A DNA stretch of 64,000 nt, taken from Moniliella sp. 'wahieum'. Taxonomy: Eukaryota > Basidiomycota > Moniliellomycetes > Moniliellales > Moniliellaceae. The notes under the pieces were generated by a model. That model searched no databases. It saw nothing but the letters and a program-made list of their open reading frames with translations, and had not been told where the DNA came from. Where the stretch lies: positions 186,001 to 250,000 of the forward strand of contig RSEE01000051.1 of the NCBI GenBank assembly GCA_003971905.1. The letters are read 5' to 3'. Position numbers and translations under genes: made by a program. This document shows positions 12,376-22,127 of this stretch, in pieces (positions within the stretch are counted from its first letter, which is position 1; each line of letters begins with the position of its first letter).

Positions 12376-14898
12376 CTAGTGGGACTCGATGCTCATCGAC
12401 CCCAGGTCCAGGCTCGAGGACCAGTCGGTTGGCACCGTCTTGGCAGGCACAGCAGTAGGAATGGCAACGGGCGACGAGTGGGTGGAGGCACCGTCTTCGG
12501 TCCCGGATCCCTGCTCGGCCTCTTCGTCATCTGTGTCTTCAGGGGCAACGTCGGCCCACTCACGGTACAACGGATCAATGTAGCGTCCTGACTTGGGCAA
12601 CCGGAACGGGTCAAAAGGGAAGAAAGCATCGCTCAGCCCCATGGAAGCTGTTTCCTTGGAGCCACAGTCAGCATCGCGGGTAGCCACCCGCTTGTTGGCT
12701 TCAATTATGGAATAGCAGTAAAAAAAGCCAGAGTACTGGGCCACATGGGCAAATTGCTGGACAATTGCCGGGGCACAGTAACGGAGCGGGTTCAGGACGA
12801 AGTCACCGCCCGCGTCAACACACCCAACGAACGCTCCCACACCCGATCTTCCAGCTCTGCCCGGATGGGGATGGCCCCATACCCGTTGAACCCAATGAGG
12901 ACATGCTGAATGCCGCTTGTGCATCGGGGCTGCCAAGACCCGATGGCAGGCTGGTACCGTAGCTCTCCTCACCAGTGCGCAGGTCGCGCCAACGGAAACA
13001 AAAGATGTAGAATGCTTGGGAGACAGAGTAGAAAGGATGGTGTGCGGGCGAACCAGGCGGCGCCTCAAACAGAGGGGTACCAGGGGTGGAAGCGTCGTTA
13101 GATGCCCCTCGAGGAATGCACACAAATTGTTCATCACATCGCGGCAGATGGATGCAGAGACAAACTTGGCGCGTGATACAAACGACGCAGCGTACGAGGC
13201 AGCGGCCAGGCGAATGATGGGGGGTTCGTCTTTGGCATCGGGATCAGCATTTGCCCAGTGCAGCGCGGCAGACAAGAGCGAACCGAGGAACAGATCGACA
13301 TATCGGCGTCGAGCGAGGTGAACCAAAACAGCAAGAATTGAACGTGCCGTGACTTGAATGTGGGCAGAATGGAGCGGTTAAAGTGGAGAGCAAGGTGGAA
13401 AATAGAGTGTGCCGAGGATCGCGGGCACCGGTGAAGGCTTGCCGATTGGCTTGCTGGCCCACGTGGAATGAAACCGCCTGATGTGATCCAGAAGCACCTT
13501 CATGACCGAGTCGAGCTGGTCCACCAATTTTCGTACCCGTACAATCGACTTTGCAGCCGTTCCTTCATCCTCACTCTCTTCTTCGTCCTCATCAGAAGAA
13601 ATTTGTTCATCCCCCTCCACAGATCGTCTCGTCATCGTCATCGTCGTCATCGTCGGTATCGACTTGATCGATTCCTTGGTCCAACGGATCGTCTTCATCG
13701 TCCGAGTCAAATGCTGCCCCAGCTTCGTCCTCCAACTCGTCCAGCTCCACTGGATCTCGACATCGTCTGCAGAGCCCGTCCGATCACCAAATTAAGTACC
13801 GAGTCCGTCATTTCAGGGCAATACTCACACACACGAAGAGCATTGCGAATATAAACCAATTGGATCATGGCTGACTCACGTTTGGAGGAAAATATGTGCG
13901 CAGCATCGTCTCGAGCGAAAAGGTAAGGGTAGGCACAACGGCCAAAAGGCGGCGCAAGAGAGCATGGGTTCGGTCATACATCAAGCGACGGGTGGCCATA
14001 CCCTGTGGGCCAGCTGCGTCCGAGCCAGCGGTGCGGGCCAAATCAGCCAAAGCAAGGGCCCGCCAATCTGTGCGGTAGGAAACGTTTTGATTGCCCTCTT
14101 GAGTACAGGGTGAAGCCACTCACCGCGGGCTGAGACGAGATGGTAGACAAAGTTGACCCAGACTCGCACAAACGATTCGCTCATCGTGTCCAGGGGAGAA
14201 GCAGAAATATCAACCAGCGCAGCATGGCTCGAATCCAACCTGGACACTTGCTCTGACAACGCAACGAGCCAGGATTGCAGGGTCGATGGGGAGGCCATAA
14301 AAGAAGTGGATGCAGCGGTGATTCCCGCCTCCCCGGATTCCTCGTCGGCTGCCGGTGGCACGGCAACGGCAAATGCTGTCGTCAACTCATTGTACTGCGT
14401 CAAGTTCCCCTACACACCAGATACAACACGTCAGTGGATGACGTGCGGGTTGGAAAAATGGATGGAGATGAGGGAAATTGGGGGGGAGGGGGAACACGCA
14501 CGACAGCCTTTTGATCCAGGGCATTGGTGACAAAGGACTTGAACATGCCCTGTTTGAGGCGTTCGCCGCTCAGGGCGGATTTGGGTGGTTGCGAGGGCAT
14601 CTGAGACGAGGAAGGAGGTACCTCAGACGAAGAGAAAGGCACAGCGGTGGTGGTGGCACCTTTCCGCGTTTACGAACTGGAGCCAGCGCCTGAAGCGAAG
14701 CCGACAGACTCGATGGCTCGATGACAGGTGGAGGGAAGGGCGAGGCTGAGAGGATGCACGTATTGGAAGGGCTGGAGCGTGCGGTGGTGGTAGGGTGGCC
14801 TCGCTTGCAACGCTCCGTTCGTCGGAGGATGGCGCGTAAGGGTGAAGTACAGGCGCAGATGTTGCAATGCGGGGACGCGCCCGCTTCGTGCCCGCCAT
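12376..14898 (-). CDS. RRN3: RNA polymerase I initiation factor Rrn3 (TIF-IA)
   Basis: Rrn3 bridges RNA polymerase I to the core factor at the rDNA promoter and is the growth-control point of rRNA synthesis. The start MAGTKRARPR at 14898 is followed by a Ser/Pro-rich lead and then RLKQGMFKSFVTNALDQK. An intron (gtgcgt...gtgtag) precedes QYNELTTAF. HEAT-like helices include a segment ending MLRTYFPPN and, after a frame change, LVYIRNALRVCEYCPE. A long acidic insert (about 13600-13720) is rich in Asp and Glu, as in other Rrn3 proteins. The second half carries FYIFCFRWRDLRTG, VLNPLRYCAPAIVQQFAHVA, YCYSIIEANKR and the near-diagnostic FFPFDPFRLPKSGRYIDPLY before the acidic C-terminus. Other introns have gtgagt donors. 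Multiple frame breaks occur but all blocks are present and in order. The gene is divergent from mS38. Confidence 0.93.
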
Positions 14899-15768
14899 GA
14901 GTGTTGGCGGTGGTGGTGGGTTTGTGCGGGAGTGGGGGTGCTTTCGGGGAGACAGAAAAATATCCCCGTTGCCACTGCCCTGTTGGAACGCAACCTAAAA
15001 TTAACCCACCCAGACCGGCAATGTTCAACTGTCCACGCCCGGTCTGTACAAGACCGCCCACGCGACGCAGCAGCCGTTTTACACGCGCACTTCCCACCAC
15101 AAGCACTATGGTTCTCGGTCGCATTGCTGCCCGCCTACTACCTGGCGTGACGACCACATGGCCAACACAGCCACCGTTGTGCGCACAGCTCTCTCACGGC
15201 GTGTACTAGGTAGCACTTTTAACCGCACCCACAGTACTCGTCAATGGTGAACCGACGTCTCATGTGTTCAACTATTAGTATGCCTGCACCGGTGTGCGCA
15301 TGGATAGCCGAGAACCATCGAATGTGCATGCTCTGGTCTAGTAATGAGGATCTGTTTTGTTTGCCCTCCAACTCGGGAAAAAGCTCACTATCAGGCATGT
15401 GGTTTTTGGTCTCGGGCGCTTATTATATACCACCAACAGTTCTGGTTATGGCTGTCCGACCGAGTTTCTCCTCCATTGTGAAGCATGTGAAGGTGAAAGA
15501 TGTTCATCTTCGGCCTCAAATCTTAGTAGGTCTCTTGAGGACCAACGTAGGCGATCCACAGGTGGGGCATCAATCCCGTCGGCTCCGCGTGACGCTGCTG
15601 TAACAAGTAACAAAACAGGAGAGGACGTTTGAGGCGGAGTAGTAAACATTTCAATAGAAGAGGCTGAGGCGGGGCGGAACGGACCCGCTTCTTCTCGCTG
15701 GCATTCCGCTCCCTGCCCTTTCCGACTGTCGATTGGACTAGGCTCCACCCTCCCCCACCACCAGCAGG
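14899..15768. promoter_or_regulatory. Bidirectional promoter RRN3 / mS38
   Basis: 870 bases between divergent start codons. ATTATATACC at about 15421 is a plausible TATA element for the plus-strand gene, though 340 bases upstream. No gene seen. Pairing a Pol I factor with a mitoribosomal protein would allow joint growth control, but that is inference. Confidence 0.5.
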
Positions 15769-16661
15769 ATGAGTGTGGCAGCATGGCGTGTGGCGTGCAG
15801 TGTCGGCCCACGTGCTTCCCTGCGCGCCTATTCTACCCGGACTGCTCCGGTATCCAATGCCCCCCTCTCTGAGCCGGAACAACGGTCAGAAGCGTTGCCC
15901 GCTCTGCCCGCCTTCCTTCGTTCGGTCGACCGTCTCGCTGCGGTCCACCGCGGGCAGGACTTGATGCTCCGCCGCGCTGCTGCTGGTGCGCTTCCTTGGG
16001 CGCCGAACTCTTCCGGCCCTTTACCCACGCCGGTTGCGGACCAGATTCCAACGGAGATGGCTCAAATGCCTGCTCACCAGCTCCGTCGCCTTCTGGGTCT
16101 TGACACTGTGCCTGCCGCTCTGACCGAAGCGATGGTGGCGGGTCCAAGACTGACTTTGTGACTCGGGTCCGGTCCCAGCTTTCATGGGAACGAGCAATGC
16201 ACGACGCTTCCCTCCGGTTGGGAAGCACAGTGCAGACACCAACTGTGGATACCACCAACCCAATCATTTTCAACGCTTCGCTCCCGCTCGAGACCGAGGC
16301 GCGGATTTGGCTGGACTCGACGCGTCGAAAGCGGAAATCCAAGATGCGCAAGCACAAGCACCGCAAGCTGCTCAAAAAGATGCGTGCTCGCAAAATCAGG
16401 CAGGCCGCGTCTAGCCCTCACGTGCTCCCAGCCCGAGTTATACTTGGGTATCAGGACTCGTCGAAGGAAGAGGGGCAAACAATAAGACATCCCATTAAAA
16501 ATGGTCTAAGCGTCGACGGCACCGCCTGTTATTTGGTTTGCATTGTACAGATGTGCACTGGCCAGGTGATGGTGCTGTTCGCGGTGTTGAATAGCCAGTG
16601 GAGACCGACCCTTGTTGCAGGAGTTGCTGTCTTGAAAGGAGCGGGCAGCAGGGGGTCATAA
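15769..16661 (+). CDS. Mitochondrial small-subunit ribosomal protein mS38 (COX24/AURKAIP1 family)
   Basis: mS38 is a small basic protein of the mitochondrial 30S body, needed for mitochondrial translation and, in yeast, for COX1 mRNA processing. The start at 15769 gives an Arg/Ala/Ser presequence. The middle is poorly conserved and breaks frame near 16145. The C-terminal signature is clear: PIIFNASLPLETEARIWLDS, then RRKRKSKMRKHKHRKLLKKM and RARKIR. This KMRKHKHRK core with a Lys/Arg run is diagnostic of the family and normally forms the very end of the protein. Here the frame continues open to 16661 for another 85 residues with no conserved look, while a neighbouring frame stops at 16414. 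A further indel just after the basic domain, giving a stop near 16414, is the likelier reality. Confidence 0.85.
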
Positions 16662-17256
16662 CAGTTCGAACTCAGACTCTGAAGACGAATGTGAGTAGAG
16701 CTGGGAACCGAATTGAAACCGGAAGAGGGATATAGGTCCGAATGGCAAGGTTTGTGTGTGTTTTGTGCACTCTAGGTCGGGTTGGGGGACCACTCACTTG
16801 ATGCTGATTTGGCAAGAAAGGAAGGCAGGTATCAAAACTTCAAGATAGGTCATGGCGCGCTTCAACTGAAGAAGTACGTACTGAGAAGATGGAAGACATG
16901 TGCAAATTCCCCACACCTTAGTTGTTCCCTATGTTTTTGACTGTCAAAATAGAGTCTATACCCTGATTTTGTGCTTTGGCTTGTCTGGTCTTGACAAGGA
17001 TCATAACCGGCCGATGGCCTACCTTCCAGGGCGATTGCATGCCACACCTAATGCAATCAAGATGCGCTATTCATGTCTGTTCAGAAAGAGCAGATTCTAG
17101 TTCGCACGGCCTCAGAACAACGTCTGGATATTCGCCTGCCGGTGGCCTGGCCAATGTGCAACGTTCAACGTTCAATATTCAATCCGTGACGTGTGGCGTG
17201 CAGACACAACTCGACCTTCTCAACGGCCATCACCACAACACACCCCACCTCTTGTC
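16662..17256. other. intergenic, mS38 3' side
   Basis: AT-richer than the flanks, with short frames only. A small repeat aacgttcaacgttcaatattcaa lies near 17160. Nothing else recognisable. Confidence 0.55.
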
Positions 17257-18136
17257 ATGGGCGGCCGCGTCTCAAAGCTCAGCCGCACATCTGCTTCCGC
17301 AGGGCTACAGAACGCACCTGTACGCCGTACCCTTCCACCCGCCCAGGGCGCTCGCCCTCCGCCCGAACCCGCATCCTCCGCTCCCCCTCCGCCCCCTCCT
17401 ACCGCCCCCAAGCTCACTGCGCCGAGTACCAGAACCCCGGTACGTCAGGTCCCTTCTTCCCTAGTCGCGCCGAAACAGATGTGAGCTGACTATGGTTCAT
17501 CTTGGCTCATCAGAGATCATTAAGGATGGCCTGGATCCTGATTTTGCCACGACACCAGAGCCACTCTATGCCTCGCATCTTGCCCTAGGCCCGATCGAGA
17601 TGAGCAAGCCGCGCATCCGTCTCGCTCGTAACGACGACCGAATGTTGGAGATTTTGGCCCGGCGCAAAAGGGAGGCTTCGCTGGATCCGACGGAGCGTGT
17701 TCATGACCCCATGTCTGGACAGGCAGACCCGATTCCCGAAGGCTCGAGCATCCCACTTGGTTCCAAGGCCAGCCGGTCGACCCGTCTCGAGGCGTCTGCC
17801 CTCACCGACTTGTTGTCGGCCCGTGCCCAGGCGACCCAGACCTACCATATTACTGCACTAGCCAAGGAGTTTGATCTTGACCCTCAGACTGTTCTTGCCC
17901 TGGGCAGGCGGTTTGGCGTCCCCGTTGAAGAGGAACGTGAGGTAGGAGAAGCTTCTGAGGAAGCCTCTTCCCCGTCCGCCGCCACGCAAGAAGCAAGGCC
18001 GTCAACTTCGGTACCACAGACGAAGCAATCAGGGCGTCCTTCCCCCCCGTCTGCTCCCGAGGATGACCCGGCCCCCTCCACGCAAAAATACCTCGTCTGG
18101 GCCGATGTGCCCGACGTGGCTGCGCCAGTGTCTTGA
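17257..18136 (+). CDS. Conserved-looking protein with N-myristoylation-type start, function unknown
   Basis: I do not recognise the family. The two exons join without any frame correction. Exon 1 (17257-17439, 61 codons) starts MGGRVSKLSR: Gly at position 2, Ser at 6 and Lys at 7, a good N-myristoylation signal. It continues as a Pro/Ala-rich linker. The intron at 17440-17515 has a gtacgt donor and an ag acceptor in the sequence catcagag. Exon 2 opens IIKDGLDPDFATTPEPLYAS, followed by KPRIRLARNDDRMLEILARR, a basic amphipathic stretch. A helical block (ALTDLLSARAQATQTYHITA, then DLDPQTVLALGRRFGVPVEE) comes next, and an acidic Ser/Pro tail leads to the TGA at 18134-18136. About 268 residues. 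The second half of exon 2 resembles a small helix-turn-helix fold, but that is only an impression. Its promoter region has no TATA. Confidence 0.72.
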
Positions 18137-18211
18137 TCAAGTACTACTATGTCATTCCCTCCTTTGCCACAAACACCGACGATGGATTAGATATGATGGG
18201 TATTACTAGAA

Positions 18212-19565
18212 TTACTCGGCAACATGGATTAGGATCAACTTGCCCGGCGGTGAAAAATCCAGTGCACCCAACCATTCGTCAGCACGTCCAAGGCCAGGCA
18301 CTTTGGGGATGTGAAGCGTGGCTGCCAGCTGGAGATGGCTGGCCACACCACCCTCCGAGGTAGCTTGCTGGAACACTTGATTCGCAGTTTGGATCAGGTG
18401 CATGGCGGCAAAGCGTCCCTTGTCGCGCACGGCACACAGAATGTGGCCCTCGGCTCTGGGGCGTCCGGGCCCAGCAGGAATCATGGCAGCTAAGGATGAG
18501 GCCAACCAGACGGCGTGCTCGGGACTGTACATCACATCTGCCCCGAGCACAAGGTCGTACCCGCCATCGTGAGCGTCCGAACCCACCATGGCGGTTTGAC
18601 ATTGCCTCCGTCCTTCTCCTCTCTTGTCTGGAGAAAATGGGGGCTCCTGATGCGCTCATCCACTTCCGCCCAGTCCAATACATCGGCACGCACGCCTTCC
18701 GTGGCAGGGGGAAGTTGAGATGGATGTTATGCTCCAGATTTTCCAGCACCTTTTCGTGATAATCCGTTAGCACAGCCTTGACTTTCATCGTCGGAACCAG
18801 GTCCATCGCCATTTTGCCGGCCAAGATGCCCACGAGACCGGTGCCGGCGCCCAGCTCTAGGATGCGGACCTCCCCTCGTGGCCGCAAGGCGTCCAAAAGC
18901 GGGTCAAGTAGTCACACAACACGGCCGCTGCAGCCCAGGTTTGTAATCCCACAGCAGTGGCAGCATCTTGCGCACGAGATGCAATTGCGTCCTCAGTCGT
19001 AGCCTTCCCCCCTCTTGGGAAGTGGCTGGGGGAAGGGCTTCGTCCCGGAGAGTAAGCGACCAAGTGCGAGTCTTCCGAACGTAATCCCCGTTGCTCACAG
19101 CGGTCCCGTTTTTACTCCCGGTATCCAAGACGCCGTTGACGTAGATGCTGATTGTGGGAGCAGTCCAGCCTGGGTCCAGACGGAATCAAGAGAGGCAAGA
19201 GGAAAAGTAAACTCGCGGTCCAGCGCGCCCTCGTCGGCGATCCGAGCTGCATCACCCACAACCTTGGCGGCACGATCGTGGAGCCTCTCGGCATCCGTGG
19301 GATCAATCCAATCGAGCAGGCTTCCACTTAGACGGAGGGCCCAGGAGAGTGCAAATTGCCGTTCGATTGCGCTCGCACGCAACACATCATCGTCTTGTTC
19401 GCTGTCGCAGCTGTCCTCCTCGCTGTCGTCGGAGGCAGGCGAGGCGAGCTGGGCTGAAGGAAAGGCGGCATAGAGGTGCTCGACGAGGCACAGAGCATCG
19501 TTGAGCTGCGCTAGCGTAGGCTGCCTTTTTAATGGAGGCAGTGCTGCTGTTGGACGCTGCACCAT
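18212..19565 (-). CDS. METTL21-family protein-lysine N-methyltransferase
   Basis: Seven-beta-strand SAM-dependent methyltransferase of the group that trimethylates lysines on elongation factors and chaperones; the substrate here cannot be told. The start MVQRPTAALPPLKRQPT at 19565 is followed by an acidic patch (SDDSEEDSCDSEQDDD). Further on, VGLQTWAAAAVLCDYLT is the family's conserved entry helix. Motif I is EVRILELGAGTGLVGILA. Motif II is VLTDYHEKVLENLEHNI. Post-motif II YDLVLGADVMYSPEH carries the D-x-x-Y that replaces the usual catalytic motif and is typical of METTL21/EFM enzymes. The end is DFSPPGKLILIHVAE at 18212. The N-terminal half is longer than in the shortest family members, about 420 residues in all. 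Frame breaks lie near 19090, 18900 and 18620. It is divergent from the lipid kinase. Confidence 0.88.
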
Positions 19566-19882
19566 GACGGAGGAGTAAACCGATAAGGCGAAGAACAGTG
19601 GATCTTTTACTGGGGGGGGGGGTGAATGGCCGCATCTTTTTTTTTTCAACCGTCACAACCGTCACGCGTCACGCCGCATTGAAATGGGCAAGAGTCGGTG
19701 CAACAGCGCCTGAAGCGGGGCGCCGCGTTCTGTTCATGCATGCATCTGGCTGCGGAGCACCGCATCCTGATGTGTTCTCCATCTCCGCCTCTCTCACGCA
19801 CCGCCGTTGACGCCATCGCCCGATAAGCGCGTCTCCCTCTCCCCCGCACCTCCTCCTCCTCCTCCCTCCTCGCCCCTCCAAC
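19566..19882. promoter_or_regulatory. Bidirectional promoter, methyltransferase / lipid kinase
   Basis: 317 bases between two start codons. It contains a G run at 19612-19621, a T run near 19637, the GTCACGCGTCACG motif at 19661-19673 and CATGCATGCAT near 19738. A C/T-rich leader (ctcctcctcctccctcct) precedes the kinase start. Confidence 0.55.
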
Positions 19883-21376
19883 ATGCGCCTCCTCGTCATC
19901 TCCAACCCTGTTGCAGGCCAGCATGCCGCCGAGCAGATCTGGTCGGAGAGTGCCCTTCCCCTCGTCACTGCCTTTGCCGCTGCCAACCCCAGTCTCTCGC
20001 TGAGCTGGACAGTGTATAACACTCGCTCACCAGGCGATGGCGCCGTGCTTGCGGCTGAAGCCCTTGCCTCCGAATCTGATACGACTGTCTACATTGTCGT
20101 TCTGGGAGGAGATGGGACGACCCACGAGGTGCTCAATGGTCTGGTTCCAACTGGCTCCGAGGCCGGTGGCCATTCCTCGTTGGATGAAGGAGCGCTGGCA
20201 CCGCCTCCCATCACCCACTTGGCCCTGATCCCTGCTGGAACGGCCAACGCGCTCTACTCTCGTATCTTCCCCAATGCTCAAGACAAGGCCAAGCAACTCG
20301 GGTGGACGGGAGACCATGCTTGGCGCTCCTCTCTCTCCATGCGTTGCTCCAGAGCTTGCTTTCCTCCTCTTGTTCCACCCCACCGGCACGTGACAATCCT
20401 ACTGGGCCTCGGCGTGTCCCACTCACATTGGTGCGTGACCACTTGATGGGAGTGGACGCGGAAACGTCGGGAGCCAAGGAGGAAGTGTTGGTTGCGCACG
20501 TGGTCTCCTCGCACGCGTTGCATGCTTCCATCCTTGCCGACAGCGACAGCCCCGAGCTACGACAGCAGTACCCTGGGATCGAACGTTTCCAAGTTGCGGC
20601 CAAAATGAATTTGACTCGGTGGGTCAATGCTCCTCCGTCCCCGAGCGCAACCGAGGACAAGGAGACAGGCCATGTTCGTCTACGACCCTACGTGGTGGAT
20701 GGCAAGGAGACGTTGGAGCACTACGATGCTCGCTCTAGGACGTGGCAACCCATTCATCCCACCAACGATCGTACCGAATTACTTATCCCTGGTCCCTTTT
20801 TCTACTTTGCCGCTCTTCTCACCGACCGGTTGGAGCCCAGCTTCGTACCGGCTCCCTTCAGTGCTGCCTCGCCCCTGCCTGCCGCCCGTGCGGGGGGCGC
20901 GGAGACACAGCCAACACAGCCTAGCGTGACGGAAGACTCAGTGGATGGGCGAGCTTGTGTGCCTCGCTGTCGCGCCCGGCCGAGGCAGTGGACGTGGTGG
21001 TGATTCGTCCGCTGCGCGACCCGGGGGTGCAAGCGCGCTTGCACCAAGGCGACAGCATCCAAGATGCCGCCAACTGGTTTGCCTCTCGCCGCGTTGGACC
21101 CATCACGGCAGCCATGTACAATGAAGGACGCCATGTCCAGGCAACGTACCCTCCGCCCGGGGCGGATGCAGAAGCTGATCTAGGCGTCGACGCTGAGGGG
21201 GGTGCGTATGTGGTGAGTATTACCGTACGGGAGGCTACGTGTGGGCCGCGGGCACACGGGACCAGGTGACGGAGCCACGGTCGCGGGCCGTGTGTGTGGA
21301 TGGGACGGTTCGGTTTGCGGATAAGGTGTCGGCTCGGGTGGTGGGGTCGGGCAAACCGAGTGGGGGTGGGGCGTGA
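19883..21376 (+). CDS. Lipid kinase with DAGK catalytic domain (sphingoid-base or diacylglycerol kinase type)
   Basis: The protein starts directly at the fold, MRLLVISNPVAG, which holds the nucleotide-contacting NPxxG motif. After about 70 residues comes IVVLGGDGTTHEVLNGLV, with the GGDGT signature and the catalytic acid region of the DAGK_cat/sphingosine kinase/YegS superfamily. Then LALIPAGTANALYSRIFP corresponds to the P-x-GT-x-N-x loop. After a frame change near 20370 the C-terminal beta-sandwich domain continues with YPGIERFQVAAKMNLTRW and PGPFFYFAALLTDRLEPSF. After another change it reads DVVVIRPLRDPGVQARLHQG and GGYVWAAGTRDQVTEP, ending at the TGA at 21374-21376. There is no signal peptide or transmembrane segment. 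The lack of a long N-terminal extension makes it shorter than yeast Lcb4; substrate cannot be decided from sequence. Confidence 0.87.
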
Positions 21377-21436
21377 GGAGGAAGGTTCAGGGAGATGAGC
21401 GAGGCGTGTGGATGCGCAAGCTCTGGAAGAATGAAT

Positions 21437-21454
21437 GAAGCTTGAAGCTTGAAG
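21437..21454. repeat. AAGCTTGAAG tandem motif
   Basis: Two copies of the nine-base gaagcttga unit, 60 bases after the lipid-kinase stop codon. Confidence 0.8.
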
Positions 21455-21633
21455 GGCGATATAAGCCACTACGTCAACGTTGTGTGTGTGTGGACTCTGG
21501 CCCATGGTCACTGTATAATAAGTGCTAAGTGTTGAATATGAAACTGAAGACGTTGAAGATGCATTGAACAGAGAGAAAGTGCTGAAGTGCTGAAGTGTCC
21601 ACCGGGTGGTCTGGGTAGTACTTACTCAAACAC

Positions 21634-21723
21634 CTGCTGGTCTAGCGCAGCCGGGAAGCCGGTACCCGAGACGGCAGATCGACACGTGCTACGTGAACGC
21701 CTGGACGTTCGACTGACCAGCAG
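21634..21723 (+). ncRNA. Candidate structured, tRNA-like RNA element
   Basis: CTGCTGGTC (21634-21642) pairs perfectly with GACCAGCAG (21715-21723) to close a 72-base loop. Inside are three small hairpins: GCCG...CGGC (21658-21661/21672-21675), CACG TGCTA CGTG (21683-21695) and AACG CCTGGA CGTT (21696-21709). An A-box-like TAGCGCAGCCGGG and a B-box-like CGTTCGACTG sit at tRNA-like spacing. It is not a normal tRNA: the T stem does not form next to the closing stem and there is no obvious anticodon loop. No T run follows, which argues against pol III. It could be a decayed tRNA, a tRNA-derived short repeat, or a small inverted-repeat element. Confidence 0.35.
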
Positions 21724-22127
21724 ACGCGACTAGTACGGCCTTCTTCCTCCTCTCTCGGTTCTGTCAGACGTGTAATATTGAACTAGTACCGAAATTCTCT
21801 TCCCCACAGATAAAGGTAAGAACATGTACGTGACTGTGCCTGCCAAGTCTGTTGATGGCAGTCTTCCTGCTACGAAAGGGAGCCAAGGAGGGAATGTTGT
21901 GTATCAGCATGCAATGAAGGGCAGATCATGGCAAACAAGACTCATGCCTTGCTAACCCCACCACTGACTGGCGAGGTGAGGCACGCGAAAAGAGATACAC
22001 AACAGATACAATGGGGAGGTACGACGAAAGGTGCGATGCCTCGCAAAGGATCGCAAGGGCTAGGCCTGCTGACAGGCAGGCGCGAGCAAAGGAAGCGTAC
22101 CTCAGGCCTCACGTAAGCCCGCCTGGC

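Larger units (their letters stand above)
21377..22127. other. intergenic between convergent lipid kinase and ACS
   Basis: No protein gene. It contains an AAGCTTGAAG tandem at 21437-21454, a tgaagtgctgaagtg short repeat near 21575, the structured element at 21634-21723 and a CCTCAGGCCTC motif at 22100-22110. Confidence 0.55.

Noticed and set aside
21636..21721. Ordinary tRNA gene
   Set aside because: The T stem cannot form next to the closing stem, the loop in anticodon position lacks T33, and no T-run terminator follows.
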